A stretch of DNA of 55,464 nt from Acetatifactor sp. (lineage in GTDB: Bacteria; Bacillota; Clostridia; Lachnospirales; Lachnospiraceae), in the NCBI GenBank assembly GCA_022511385.1, contig JAFLRN010000011.1, positions 1-55,464 on the forward strand. Reading direction: 5' to 3'. This document shows positions 26,004 to 35,083 of this stretch, one piece after another. Within the stretch, counting starts at the first letter, position 1, and the number at the start of each line of letters is the position of its first letter. The notes under the pieces are model-generated. The model worked only from the letters and a program-made list of their open reading frames with translations, was not told where the DNA came from and did no database searches. The position numbers and the translations under genes are program-made.

Positions 26004-26786
26004 ATGCTAAGAAAGCAGAAAAAATTACTGATTATCATCCCTGCCTATAATGAGGCAAAAAATATATCTGCAGTGCTTGACCAGCTGGAGCAGCCGGAGA
26101 TTGCTGATATTGCCGACGTACTGGTCATGGATGATGCTTCTTTGGACAATACTCGCCAGATTGTCCAGGACAGAGGCCATACAGTAGTGACCCATATTTT
26201 CAATCTGGGGTACGGCAGCGGACTGCAGCTGGGTTATAAATATGCGGTGAAAAAGGGATATCAGTATGTGATCCAAATGGATGCGGACGGACAGCATGAT
26301 GTGTGCAATGTTGCTAAGTTGTACGAAAAGCTCAGAATGCCGGATTCGGAGGGATGCTGTCCCGATATTGTCCTGGGTTCTCGATTCTTGGAGGGGAGCG
26401 CACCGTTTCCCGTGGGAGTGATGAAAAAATTTGCTATGTGGCTGTTTCGGACTTTGATCCGTGTTGGAACCGGCAGGCGGATCATGGATCCTACTACCGG
26501 ACTACAGGGGTTGAGTAGACGGGCCTTTCAATATTATGCCACATATAGTCGTTTTGACGACAGATATCCGGACGCAAACATGATATTGCAAATGCTTCTT
26601 TTGGGTTTCCGTGTGGAGGAGATACCTGCAGTGATGCATATGCGCACGGAAGGTGTCAGCATGCATTCAGGTTTGAAACCATTATTTTACATGTTCCGCA
26701 TGATGTTCTCCATGATTGCGGTATGGCTACGGATCAAGTTATATAAGGTTGATGTGGGGGTTGCCGATGATAAAAAAGCTGCATAG
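26004..26786 (+). CDS. GT2-family glycosyltransferase (polyprenyl-phosphate sugar transferase type)
   Basis: 260-residue GT-A enzyme resembling dolichyl/undecaprenyl-phosphate mannose or glucose synthases. Motifs: LLIIIPAYNEAKNISAVLDQ, VMDDASLDNT, NLGYGSGLQLGYKYA and the DXD-containing QMDADGQHD; later GSRFLEGSAPFPVG and MDPTTGLQGLSRRAF. No C-terminal membrane domain apart from an amphipathic end. Together with the DUF2304 protein it would place an activated sugar on the lipid carrier for use outside the membrane, perhaps by the large membrane protein at 16748. The last 20 bases overlap the next gene. Confidence 0.87.
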   Translation: MLRKQKKLLIIIPAYNEAKNISAVLDQLEQPEIADIADVLVMDDASLDNTRQIVQDRGHTVVTHIFNLGYGSGLQLGYKYAVKKGYQYVIQMDADGQHDVCNVAKLYEKLRMPDSEGCCPDIVLGSRFLEGSAPFPVGVMKKFAMWLFRTLIRVGTGRRIMDPTTGLQGLSRRAFQYYATYSRFDDRYPDANMILQMLLLGFRVEEIPAVMHMRTEGVSMHSGLKPLFYMFRMMFSMIAVWLRIKLYKVDVGVADDKKAA

Positions 26787-28086
26787 TTTCCTGGGCAATT
26801 GGAAAATGAAGAAGGCGGAGCTTAAGGAGAGTGTTGAGGAACTGCGAAATCCGGGAAGGGGCTGGTATCAGATACATACTTTTTCGGCCGAGAAGAATTT
26901 CCCCACGGAGGATTTACAGTGGTGCCTGGGGGACAGGGATACGCTGGCGCTGGTGTTTATCGATATAGGTTATTACAGAGAGCAGGCGCTGGACTCGAAG
27001 TGTCTCTCCAACATAGACAGTATTCTGGACTACTTTTCACAAAGTGGACTGGATATGATCCTGCGCATCGCCTATGACCGGGAGGGAAGGGCTTGGGAGA
27101 GTGAGCCCTATTCCTTTTCGCAAGTGATGGAGCATATGAAGCAGCTAAGCCCTATTCTCTCCAAGTATGCCATGCATATTTATGTATACCAGGGTATGCT
27201 GGTGGGGAGCTGGGGAGAGATGCACAGCTCCCGGTTTTTAGCGACGGCACAGATGCAAAAGCTGAAATCTGTGTTGGACAATTGCCTGGGAAGACATTCC
27301 TTTTTGGCGGTGCGTCGTCCCTCGTACTGGCGGACGCTGCATTTGAATGGCGAGTCAGAGTTCAAACGGACGAGGATGGGGCTTTTCGATGACGGTATTT
27401 TTGGCTCTGATACGCACCTGGGAACTTTTGGTGAGAGCCCGGCTGATGAGGCTGGCTGGGGGGCTGCCTGGAATGTGGAGGATGAGCTTGCCTTCGAGAA
27501 AAAATTATGCCAGTATGTACCGCAGGGCGGTGAGGCGCTTTATGAGGAGGAAAAAGCGGAAGAACGTTCTCTGGCTGTCACAGTAGAGAGACTTAGAAGG
27601 ATGCGCATCAGTTATCTGAACCGCGTCCATGATGCGAGGCTCTTGAGATTGTGGAAGGGATTGGTCTGGAGAGAAAAGGGACCTTGGGAGGGGATGAACG
27701 GTTTTGATTACATTGGGCGTCATCTGGGATATCGGTTCTGTGTAAGGAATGTCAGTATGACGGCAATGAGAGAAAAGAGGGGCGCTGAGACACAGTGTCT
27801 GTGGGAAATTTCCATAGAGAATATCGGATTTTCTCCTTGTTACCAGCAAACAAGAACCTGGCTGGAATGGAAAGACGATCAGGGACAGACCTGCACAAAA
27901 GAGCTCATTTTGGAGCTTAACCGCATCATGCCGGGAGAGATCAAGACCGGAACCTGTATTACTATCCCGGCAGAGGGCGAAGTCCGGCTGTTTGCCGCAC
28001 GAAAGCAGGATGGGCGTGCTATCTGTTTTGCCAACGTTCCAGAAGGAGGGAAAGGAGTCCTTCTTGGGAGGCTGGTTCCACCGTAA
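26767..28086 (+). CDS. DUF4832 / DUF4874-type protein, cytoplasmic version
   Basis: 439 residues from ATG 26767, which overlaps the GT2 gene by 20 bp. No signal peptide: it begins MIKKLHSFLGNWKMKKAELK. Family features: ELRNPGRGWYQIHTF near the start, LALVFIDIGYYREQALDSKC, DMILRIAYDREGRAWESEPY, IYVYQGMLVGSWGEMHSSRF, RMGLFDDGIFGSDTHLGTFG, CQYVPQGGEALYE and the C-terminal beta-domain with WEISIENIGFSPCYQQ. The fold is expected to be a TIM-barrel glycosidase-like domain followed by a beta-sandwich; substrate unknown. It is a clear paralogue of the convergent gene at 28019-29509, with which it shares 68 overlapping coding bases at the 3' ends. Confidence 0.75.
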   Translation: MIKKLHSFLGNWKMKKAELKESVEELRNPGRGWYQIHTFSAEKNFPTEDLQWCLGDRDTLALVFIDIGYYREQALDSKCLSNIDSILDYFSQSGLDMILRIAYDREGRAWESEPYSFSQVMEHMKQLSPILSKYAMHIYVYQGMLVGSWGEMHSSRFLATAQMQKLKSVLDNCLGRHSFLAVRRPSYWRTLHLNGESEFKRTRMGLFDDGIFGSDTHLGTFGESPADEAGWGAAWNVEDELAFEKKLCQYVPQGGEALYEEEKAEERSLAVTVERLRRMRISYLNRVHDARLLRLWKGLVWREKGPWEGMNGFDYIGRHLGYRFCVRNVSMTAMREKRGAETQCLWEISIENIGFSPCYQQTRTWLEWKDDQGQTCTKELILELNRIMPGEIKTGTCITIPAEGEVRLFAARKQDGRAICFANVPEGGKGVLLGRLVPP

Positions 28087-29509
28087 GCGTTCCAAGGATG
28101 ACCCTTCCTGTGGCATCCGTATCCTGATTGGCAAATTGGATAAGCTGTTCGGTATAAGGGTCGGTCAAGAAGAAGGAAACCTGATAGTCGCCTTCAGGCA
28201 GTCCGCCTACTGTCAGGGGAAAAGAAAATTCAGCCTGGCTTCCGCCGCCGATGGTGCGGTTGTCAAGAGTGACAGGTAATGTAAGCTGCAGCCCTGTGTC
28301 TGTATTCTTAAGGGAAAGGAAACCGTCAAAGAGACGATAGGCGGGAGCAAAGCCTGCGTTTTTGATGGTCAGTGTAATGACACCGGAGTTTTTGTCCAAG
28401 GCGTCATAGGTGAAGTCGGAATCTATCACCATATAGCGATAGCCCAGGTGAGCTGAAATGTACTCATAGCCGCTGACACCATCAAAACAATCGTCGCCGT
28501 GGTAGACGGCATTTTTCCATCCGTCCAGAGCGGCGGCGTGATGTTCGCAGCTTAAATAGGTTACATGCATTTTTATTAGATCCGGCAGCGCATTTTCAAA
28601 GTCGCTGTAAAAACCTTCATAAAAAATAGCTTCGCCACCATTTGGCACAAATTGGCAAATGTAGTCCTGAAAGGCAATTTCCTCATCTCGCGTTCCTTTG
28701 TCCTCAGGGGAGGCGGTGTCTGCGTTCGGGGTATCATCATAGGTGCCAAGATCAAAGACGGAGCCAAACATTCCATCATTAAAGAGGCCCAATCTTGAAC
28801 CAAGAGAACCGTCGTAAGCCGTTTCGGCGGAGACAGGGGTTCTAGTCTGGGATACACCGCGCAAATGAGAAGGTGTCCTCACTGCCAGATAGATGGAAGG
28901 ATCTGTCACCTGGGCCAGATGACTCATTAATAATCGGTTGTGTTCATGGGAACCGAATTTGGTTGCGTTCATCTCTCCACAGTTGCCGGTAAATGTGCTC
29001 TGCAGGAGAAATACTGCATCTGCATAGCGGTTTACCACAGGGCCGATCTGGTCCATATGGCGTATGATCTGCTCGATATTGTCCGGTTCTGTTTCCAGTG
29101 CATTTCCATCCCAGTCATAGAGAAAGCGAAGGATCACTTGACGTTTAGATGCCTGAATCTGCTCCAGAATACGGTCCAGTTGCGCCAGAGCGTTGTCGCT
29201 TAAGTCCGCGTTGGCATAGTTTTTAAGGTTGATCTGTATCAGCATCAGTGGCAGACTGCCCGAGTCAATAAATTGTTTGATGAGCGTGGTAGTGGTCTCG
29301 GGATCATCCTCTGAGAGCATGAAGCCATAGAGGTGATGAAAGCCTCGGAAGGGATTATTCAAAGGCGCATTAGTTTCCTGATAGGTGGAAGCTTGATATG
29401 ATAAGGGCTGATAGCGCTGGTACAGTCGTGACCAGCCAAGAGCGCCGGCCAGGGTAATACAGAGCAGTATTAGTATAACAACAAGCAGTGTTTTAAGTAG
29501 TTTTTTCAT
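28019..29509 (-). CDS. DUF4832 protein with N-terminal membrane anchor
   Basis: 496 residues, opposite strand to the Pel operon. N-terminal anchor LLKTLLVVILILLCITLAGA, then an extracytoplasmic DUF4832 body: LNNPFRGFHHLYGFML, LPLMLIQINLKNYANADLSD, QVILRFLYDWDGNALETEPD, VFLLQSTFTGNCGEMNATKF, LGLFNDGMFGSVFDLGTYDD, CQFVPNGGEAIFYEGF, and the C-terminal beta domain ITLTIKNAGFAPAYRLFDGF. The conserved blocks line up one to one with the cytoplasmic paralogue at 26767. Probably a surface glycan-acting or glycan-binding protein. Being on the other strand, it has its own promoter in 29510-29617 and may antagonise expression of the upstream operon end. Confidence 0.78.
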   Translation of the reverse strand: MKKLLKTLLVVILILLCITLAGALGWSRLYQRYQPLSYQASTYQETNAPLNNPFRGFHHLYGFMLSEDDPETTTTLIKQFIDSGSLPLMLIQINLKNYANADLSDNALAQLDRILEQIQASKRQVILRFLYDWDGNALETEPDNIEQIIRHMDQIGPVVNRYADAVFLLQSTFTGNCGEMNATKFGSHEHNRLLMSHLAQVTDPSIYLAVRTPSHLRGVSQTRTPVSAETAYDGSLGSRLGLFNDGMFGSVFDLGTYDDTPNADTASPEDKGTRDEEIAFQDYICQFVPNGGEAIFYEGFYSDFENALPDLIKMHVTYLSCEHHAAALDGWKNAVYHGDDCFDGVSGYEYISAHLGYRYMVIDSDFTYDALDKNSGVITLTIKNAGFAPAYRLFDGFLSLKNTDTGLQLTLPVTLDNRTIGGGSQAEFSFPLTVGGLPEGDYQVSFFLTDPYTEQLIQFANQDTDATGRVILGTLTVEPASQEGLLSLLLERWQNR

Positions 29510-29650
29510 TGTGTTTCCTCTTGAACATGATGATGTCTTAGTATATCATGAAGAAGACTATTTTGAAAGTTTTTTCATTATAAAATTTTAGAAAGTGTTC
29601 GATATTATGAATGAGTTATGAGTGAGGGCAGCAGACAGGAGGAGAGAACA

Positions 29651-32416
29651 TTGGAAGGAAAAAGCAGGACTGAGTATTCCGCCAGAAATACCACTGTAGC
29701 CATGGTGGCACGTGTTATCGCTATACTGGCAGGGTATTTGACCCGGGTGGTGTTTACCCACACGCTCTCACAGGATTATGCAGGTATTAACGGCCTGTTT
29801 ACTGATATTTTGAACGTACTGGCGTTATCGGAATTAGGCGTGGAAACCGCGATCACATATGCATTGTATGCACCTATTGCTGTGGGAGATATAGAGAAAC
29901 AGAAGTCCCTTATGCAGTTGTATCGGAAGATTTACCGGATTGTGGCATGTGTGGTACTGGTGCTGGGACTACTCGTAATCCCCTTTCTTGGCATGTTGAT
30001 TCGGGATCAGCCACAAGTGGAACATCTGGTTTTGATTTATCTTATGTATCTGTTTAACTCTGTAGTGTCCTATCTTTTGATTTACAGACGAACATTGGTC
30101 GATGCTCACCAGTTGAGTTATATAGGTGTGCTGTACCATACGGGATTTCTGATCCTTCAAAATCTGGTACAGGTTGCTATCCTCTACTTTACGAGGAATT
30201 TTATGCTTTTTCTGGCGGTGCTGAATCTGTGTACCATTGGATGCAATCTGGCCGTTTCTGCCAGGGCGGTTAAAATGTATCCTTACTTGAAGGATAAGCA
30301 TGTTCAGAAACTTTCCGAGGGAGAAAAGAAAGGTATCTATCAAAATATTCGCGCCATGCTGATGCACAAGGTAGGAAATGTGCTGGTAAACAACACGGAC
30401 AATCTCTTGTTGTCTGCGTTGGTAGGGACTTTAAGCGTGGGGTGTTATTCCAATTATTATTTAGTCATTGGTTCCGTGAATCAGGTACTAAAGCAGGTAT
30501 TCCAGGGTATTACCGCCAGTGTGGGAAACCTTGGGGTGGAGGAGAGCAGGGAACGCATAAAAAAAATATTTGAAGCCTCTTTTTTTATCGGTCAGTGGAT
30601 GTTTGGGCTGGCGGCCATTTGTCTGTATGTGGCGGTGGATCCCTTTGTGGAGCTGAGCTTTGGGGCTCAGTATGTTTTTTCCAGAGAAATCACGTTGATC
30701 CTTTGCCTGAATTTCTATCTTACCGGCATGCGCCAAGCGGCGCTGGTGTTCCGGGACTCCATGGGTGTTTTTCGGTTTGACCGCTATAAGGCGATACCGG
30801 AGGCGGTAATTAATCTTGTAGTATCCCTAATCTTGGGCAGGATGATGGGGACGGCAGGAATCTTTCTGGGGACGATGGTGAGTACAGTGACTACGTCGCT
30901 TTGGGTGGAGCCTTATATGTTGTATAAGCATCGCTTACAGGCATCTGTAAAGCCCTATTTTCTGAGATATTTTTTGTATGCAGCGGTGACATTCCTGCTC
31001 TGGTGGGGGGAAGCGCTGTTGTGCCGTCAGATTACCGGGGGGTTGTTTAGGACCTGTCTGCTGCGTCTCATGCTGTGCTTTGTGATCACCAATGTTGTGT
31101 TTTTCCTTCTGTATCATCGTACAAGAGAGTTTCGGTTGTTATGGCAGAAAGCGATTTCCATGATCAAAAAACGTTATACCGAAACGGCTTTAAAAAAGAG
31201 AACGTCACTGGAAGAATGCTGTCTGTTCGAGCTTCTTAAGAATCAGCTGGACATGAAGTCGGCAGTGCCTGAGGAAGAGAAGGAGGTGTTTTTTGACAAT
31301 GAGAACAATGAAGAACTTGACTGGGAGAAAATGTGTCATATAGCGGAGAGACATTGTGTGCTGTCGCTGCTCTATGGAGGACTTGTGGAGGCGGAAACTC
31401 TTCCGGAGTCGGTGAAAAGCCGGGTCACGGCAGCTGCCAGGAGAACCGTTCAGCAGAGCTATCACATTCTTTTTTTGAGCAAATTTTTGATTGCCAGACT
31501 GGAAGAAGCAGACATTACGGTAGTTCTGTTAAAGGGGGTGGGAACAGCTTCCTTTTATCCAGTTCCGGAGCTGAGAAAGTCCGGCGATGTGGATCTGCTG
31601 CTGATCACACCGGACTGCATGGAGCGGGCGGAGGAGATTTTGCTTCGGTGCGGTTTCCACGTATCGAAGGAACAGCATGCGCTGCACCATTTGGTGTTTA
31701 CGACGGGAGACGGAATCGCGATAGAACTTCATACTATGCTGGCGGAACCCTTTGACAATCAGGAAATCAACCGGTATATACAGGAAAAACTGTCGGATTG
31801 CAGCAGAAACATTAGACGGGCGAACTGCATGGGAGTGGAGCTTCCTATACTGGATACGGGCTATCATGCTTATGAGCTGCTTCTGCATATGCTCCAGCAT
31901 TTCCTCTGGGCTGGGTTTGGCCTGAGGCTTCTGTGTGACTGGGTCGTTTTTTGGAACAGGGAAACAGAAGTTGAACAGCGAGAGAAATATCTGAAACTGG
32001 TGCGAGAAAGCGGTGTAAAGGGGTTTTCGGATATCGTAACGCTGTTCTGCTGCACATATCTGGGACTGAGTCAGGAGCGAGTTGCATGGATGGAGATAAC
32101 GGAAAAGTACGACGTTGAGATTTTTTTACACGAAGTCATGGAAGCGGAGGAATTCGGCAAGTCAGCAGCGGACCGCATGGTGACTTTGAGGGAGAACAGC
32201 CTGGGAGCTTATGTGAGAGAGTTCCATCATCAGATGCACCTGAATTTTCCCAGAGCAAGTAGGTATTTTCCCCTGTGGCCAGGTTTGTGGCTGGTGACGC
32301 TGGTGAGATTCCTGCGCAATAACCGCAGGATTCGAAAAGTGTCGGCCAGGGCAGTTCTGAAAAAGGCAGGTCAGCGCAGCCGTGTCATGAACCAGATTCG
32401 GCTATGGAAGAGCTAA
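29651..32416 (+). CDS. Flippase (MOP superfamily) fused to a nucleotidyltransferase-family domain
   Basis: TTG 29651 is preferred because AGGAGGAG stands 8 bp upstream; ATG 29618 (11 residues longer) has no ribosome-binding site. Residues about 15-510 form a 12-14-helix polysaccharide flippase (TTVAMVARVIAILAGYLTRV, LGVETAITYALYAPIA, LVNNTDNLLLSALVGTLSVG). Residues about 560-920 are an NTP_transf_5-type nucleotidyltransferase: CVLSLLYGGLVEAETLP, VVLLKGVGTASFYPVPELRK then SGDVDLLLI (DxD-type metal site), and AIELHTMLAEPFDN with a third acidic residue. These nucleotidyltransferases are usually separate proteins of peptide-modification clusters carrying PqqD and HPrK-like kinases. The fusion ties the peptide cassette to glycan export. 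Confidence 0.82.
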   Translation: MEGKSRTEYSARNTTVAMVARVIAILAGYLTRVVFTHTLSQDYAGINGLFTDILNVLALSELGVETAITYALYAPIAVGDIEKQKSLMQLYRKIYRIVACVVLVLGLLVIPFLGMLIRDQPQVEHLVLIYLMYLFNSVVSYLLIYRRTLVDAHQLSYIGVLYHTGFLILQNLVQVAILYFTRNFMLFLAVLNLCTIGCNLAVSARAVKMYPYLKDKHVQKLSEGEKKGIYQNIRAMLMHKVGNVLVNNTDNLLLSALVGTLSVGCYSNYYLVIGSVNQVLKQVFQGITASVGNLGVEESRERIKKIFEASFFIGQWMFGLAAICLYVAVDPFVELSFGAQYVFSREITLILCLNFYLTGMRQAALVFRDSMGVFRFDRYKAIPEAVINLVVSLILGRMMGTAGIFLGTMVSTVTTSLWVEPYMLYKHRLQASVKPYFLRYFLYAAVTFLLWWGEALLCRQITGGLFRTCLLRLMLCFVITNVVFFLLYHRTREFRLLWQKAISMIKKRYTETALKKRTSLEECCLFELLKNQLDMKSAVPEEEKEVFFDNENNEELDWEKMCHIAERHCVLSLLYGGLVEAETLPESVKSRVTAAARRTVQQSYHILFLSKFLIARLEEADITVVLLKGVGTASFYPVPELRKSGDVDLLLITPDCMERAEEILLRCGFHVSKEQHALHHLVFTTGDGIAIELHTMLAEPFDNQEINRYIQEKLSDCSRNIRRANCMGVELPILDTGYHAYELLLHMLQHFLWAGFGLRLLCDWVVFWNRETEVEQREKYLKLVRESGVKGFSDIVTLFCCTYLGLSQERVAWMEITEKYDVEIFLHEVMEAEEFGKSAADRMVTLRENSLGAYVREFHHQMHLNFPRASRYFPLWPGLWLVTLVRFLRNNRRIRKVSARAVLKKAGQRSRVMNQIRLWKS

Positions 32417-32440
32417 AATAAGTTTACAAAAGATGAAAGT

Positions 32441-32476
32441 GCAGTCTGGAAAGTTTAAAAAGACAGTCCAGATTGC
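32441..32476 (+). terminator. Stem-loop after the flippase-nucleotidyltransferase gene
   Basis: GCAGTCTGGA (32441-32450) pairs with TCCAGATTGC (32467-32476), one G-U pair, 16-base loop. The T-tract is poor (TGTATTATG), so termination would be weak. Confidence 0.35.
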
Positions 32477-32590
32477 TGTATTATGAAGCTCATATGGAAC
32501 AGCTCATTTGGAACATTTCAAAATATAGTAAAGTGGAAATAAACTTTTCACTTCAGCCGCTAAAAAATGGTAAAAATAATGAAATTATAA

Positions 32591-32619
32591 TTGACAAAAT
32601 GCAGAAGATAGTATAAACT
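32591..32619 (+). promoter_or_regulatory. Promoter of the precursor-like gene
   Basis: Consensus -35 TTGACA at 32591-32596, with -10 TATAAA at 32612-32617 (15-bp spacer) or TAAACT at 32614-32619 (17-bp spacer). It stands 75-80 bp upstream of the ATG at 32692. The gene also has a good ribosome-binding site (GAGAGGGAAAGG) and its own terminator, so it is a monocistronic and probably strongly expressed unit. Confidence 0.6.
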
Positions 32620-32691
32620 AAAGGTAACTAAAAGATTCGTTCTTTATCCGTAACTATAAATCACAGTTTTCATGAAAGAGAGGGAAAGGCT

Positions 32692-33144
32692 ATGAAAAAT
32701 TATGTGAAACCAGTAGTACTTGACAATGGAGAAGTTTTTGAGGGTGTTTATGCTGCGAGCGGTGACTGCTACAGTGTAACACATGACATTCACCAGGTTC
32801 CTCAAGAGGGCAGAGGTGATTATCGCATCCAATTTAATGCTGTACATGGTTATCAGGGTCCTACAGACCATCATAGTACTGGTCAGGTGTTGACTGTAAC
32901 TTTCAACCAGGAGGTAACATTTGTAGGATGTGAAGCTGCTAAACCTGGTGAGTGCACACCTAGAGTAGTAGGGGCCTACACGGGCAATACCATTAGCGTT
33001 AATTTCGAATATCATGCTAATCAGACTGAAAACCATGGTTTGGGTGATCTTATTGTTACAGCTGGCCCTGGTCTTGCTGTTGTTGGTGCATCACTCTCTT
33101 GTAATTATACTTGTGCGCAGCATGATTCTTTAGGTAATTATTAA
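32692..33144 (+). CDS. Precursor-like small protein with YxxP leader and EGVYAASG segment
   Basis: 150 residues, not assigned to a characterised family. The N-terminus MKNYVKPVVLDNGEVF followed by EGVYAASGD looks like a leader: YVKPVVL fits the YxxPxL recognition motif that lasso-peptide leaders present to PqqD-like domains, and VYAASG could be a cleavage site. No hydrophobic signal peptide is present. The remainder (about 25-150) is beta-rich, with five Cys (DCYS, VGCEA, GECT, LSCNYTC) and many His. Neighbours are an ABC exporter, a PqqD-HPrK fusion, an S26 peptidase and a nucleotidyltransferase, so export and modification of this protein is the inferred purpose. Function otherwise unknown. 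Confidence 0.7.
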   Translation: MKNYVKPVVLDNGEVFEGVYAASGDCYSVTHDIHQVPQEGRGDYRIQFNAVHGYQGPTDHHSTGQVLTVTFNQEVTFVGCEAAKPGECTPRVVGAYTGNTISVNFEYHANQTENHGLGDLIVTAGPGLAVVGASLSCNYTCAQHDSLGNY

Positions 33145-33172
33145 TAATAAATATTTAATATGGAATGATAAG

Positions 33173-33204
33173 AACCCCTGCAGAGTATTCTGCAGGGGTT
33201 TTAT
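33173..33204. terminator. Strong rho-independent terminator between convergent genes
   Basis: Perfect 12-bp stem AACCCCTGCAGA (33173-33184) with TCTGCAGGGGTT (33189-33200), 4-base loop, followed by TT and then A. On the opposite strand the stem is followed by CTTATC. It separates the precursor-like gene from the convergent ABC gene. Confidence 0.85.
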
Positions 33205-33259
33205 AGTAGGGCAATCATTTCATGAAACATCTGCTATGTGATGAATAAGCGAGAAGTTC

Positions 33260-35032
33260 TCAAAATGCATCCATCAACTGTTGAATTTCATCTTCACTCA
33301 GGACCTTACATTGCTTGTCACGAATCGTGTACACACGGCTGCAGATGTTTAGCACAGTGGGCCTGTGGGTGGTAACAAGGCAGGTGCGGGGATATTCATC
33401 CTTCATAATATTTTTCAGAACTTGCCGCTCCGTAGCCACATCCAGCGCAGAAGTAGCTTCGTCCAACAGTAGGATGGGGGATTTCCGGAGCAAGGCCCTG
33501 GCGATGGAGAGACGCTGGGCCTGTCCCTCCGATAGACCGCCGCCCCGTTCTTTGATCTCGCTGTTGATGCCGTCGGGGAGTTTTGACACAAATTCCCAGG
33601 CACAGGCTTGCTTCAATGCTTCTATGATCTCATCATCCGTGGCATCCGGTTTCACGTTCCGCAGGTTTTCTGCGATGGTGCCTGAGAACATGGTGTTTCC
33701 CTGGGGCACATAGGAGAAAAACTTTCGGGTGGCAGGAGTGATGGAGATTGTTTCCTGTTCCGAAACATCGCCCGCTGTCAGGAGAGCCTCTCCAGTCTTT
33801 GGATGTAGTAATGCCAGGATTAGCCGCAGCATGGTAGTCTTTCCCTCGCCGGAAGGTCCTACCAGAGCGATGATCTCATGGGGATTCGCTTCAAGGCCGG
33901 CATTTGCAAAAACCTCTGTGCCGGTTTTGTAAGTGTAGTCCACGTCAGACAGACGCAGGCTGATGCCTTCATGACAATGCGTCTCCAGAAAGCTTTGTGC
34001 CTGATCTGCCTGGCTGTAGTCTTCCTGGGGCATTTCCAGAATATCCATCAGCCTCCCAGCAGAGGTGGTGAGAGAGATGGCGGAGGGAACCAGGGAGACT
34101 ATGCTGTTTAAGGCGCCGGTCAATGTACCGGACATGGATAAGAACAGTGTCATGGAACCGTAGGAGATGGCGCCGCTCCAGACCCGGTAGATTCCCCAGC
34201 CATAGGAGCTGTAGGTTACAAGCAGTCCCACCAGGGACATGATGATGGAGGTGCCGATGGACATTTTCTGAAAGTCAATCTGCATGGAGATATATTCCTT
34301 CTGCAGCTGTTTTAACCGGTCAATATAAAAGCGGATCAGGTCAAAAGCCTTGATGGTCTGGATGTTGGAGAAGGCCTCCTGGTTGAAGCCGGACATTTTG
34401 GCGCTCATGGCGGCGCTTCGCTTGTTGTTGTTTACCATGCGGCGCATCAGCGTACGGGAGAGCAGCAGGCTGAAGGGCATTCCCAGAAAAGCAAAAATGG
34501 CAAAGGAAGCGTCGTTGGCAATAACCACCGAGAAGGCACTGATCAGACGGAACAGGTTAATGATCATACTAGGCACGAAATTTAAGATGCCGCTCGATAT
34601 GTTGGAGGTATCGGAATTCCAGCGGGTCAACAGATCTCCTGTGTGGTAGGCAGTGATAGATTCCCAATCGGTAACCAACATCTTGCCGAATATCTCAGAC
34701 TTAATTTCCGTACTCACCTTCATGCTGATCCAGGAGGAGGCAAAGCTTGATGCCTGGTTCAAGAAGAGATTTCCAATTTGAAATCCGACCATTATACAAA
34801 AGGTTCGTAATAGCTCTCCTGTCTGGTGACCAGTGATAATGTCAACCAAGTCTCTGGACAGGAAGCTTGCACCCAGGGAGATTATGGTGCCAACAAGGCC
34901 AAGCAGAGTATAGAAGATCATGGCTGGCCAGTAGCGCTTGGCATAGCCATAGATCCAGAGGGTCTGATGCCACATGTCCCGCAGCATTCCTTCCCGTATA
35001 CGTTTCATAATATGCGATAATTTCTCTTTCAT
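33260..35032 (-). CDS. ABC exporter (fused permease and ATPase)
   Basis: 590-residue type-IV ABC half-transporter. Six-helix membrane domain about residues 20-320 (MIFYTLLGLVGTIISLGASF, TGDLLTRWNSDTSNISSG). ATPase about 355-590: Walker A GPSGEGKTT near residue 391, Q-loop SYVPQGNTMFSGTIAENL, signature LSEGQAQR, Walker B ILLLDEATS, switch His in TTHRP. The signature has Glu in place of the usual second Gly. No N-terminal C39 peptidase domain, so any leader removal needs a separate enzyme. It lies 51 bp downstream of the PqqD-HPrK gene on the same strand and faces the precursor-like gene. Confidence 0.9.
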   Translation of the reverse strand: MKEKLSHIMKRIREGMLRDMWHQTLWIYGYAKRYWPAMIFYTLLGLVGTIISLGASFLSRDLVDIITGHQTGELLRTFCIMVGFQIGNLFLNQASSFASSWISMKVSTEIKSEIFGKMLVTDWESITAYHTGDLLTRWNSDTSNISSGILNFVPSMIINLFRLISAFSVVIANDASFAIFAFLGMPFSLLLSRTLMRRMVNNNKRSAAMSAKMSGFNQEAFSNIQTIKAFDLIRFYIDRLKQLQKEYISMQIDFQKMSIGTSIIMSLVGLLVTYSSYGWGIYRVWSGAISYGSMTLFLSMSGTLTGALNSIVSLVPSAISLTTSAGRLMDILEMPQEDYSQADQAQSFLETHCHEGISLRLSDVDYTYKTGTEVFANAGLEANPHEIIALVGPSGEGKTTMLRLILALLHPKTGEALLTAGDVSEQETISITPATRKFFSYVPQGNTMFSGTIAENLRNVKPDATDDEIIEALKQACAWEFVSKLPDGINSEIKERGGGLSEGQAQRLSIARALLRKSPILLLDEATSALDVATERQVLKNIMKDEYPRTCLVTTHRPTVLNICSRVYTIRDKQCKVLSEDEIQQLMDAF

Positions 35033-35083
35033 TCATCTGTTCCTGTTCTGTTTTGTGGCATGTAATTTCCCATTATTGATCAT

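Noticed and set aside
32644..33036. Minus-strand 130-codon frame opposite the precursor-like gene
   Set aside because: The plus strand has promoter, ribosome-binding site, terminator and a plausible protein; the minus frame has none of them.
33260..35032. ABC exporter with built-in C39 leader peptidase
   Set aside because: The N-terminus begins directly with the membrane domain; no Cys/His protease motif is present.
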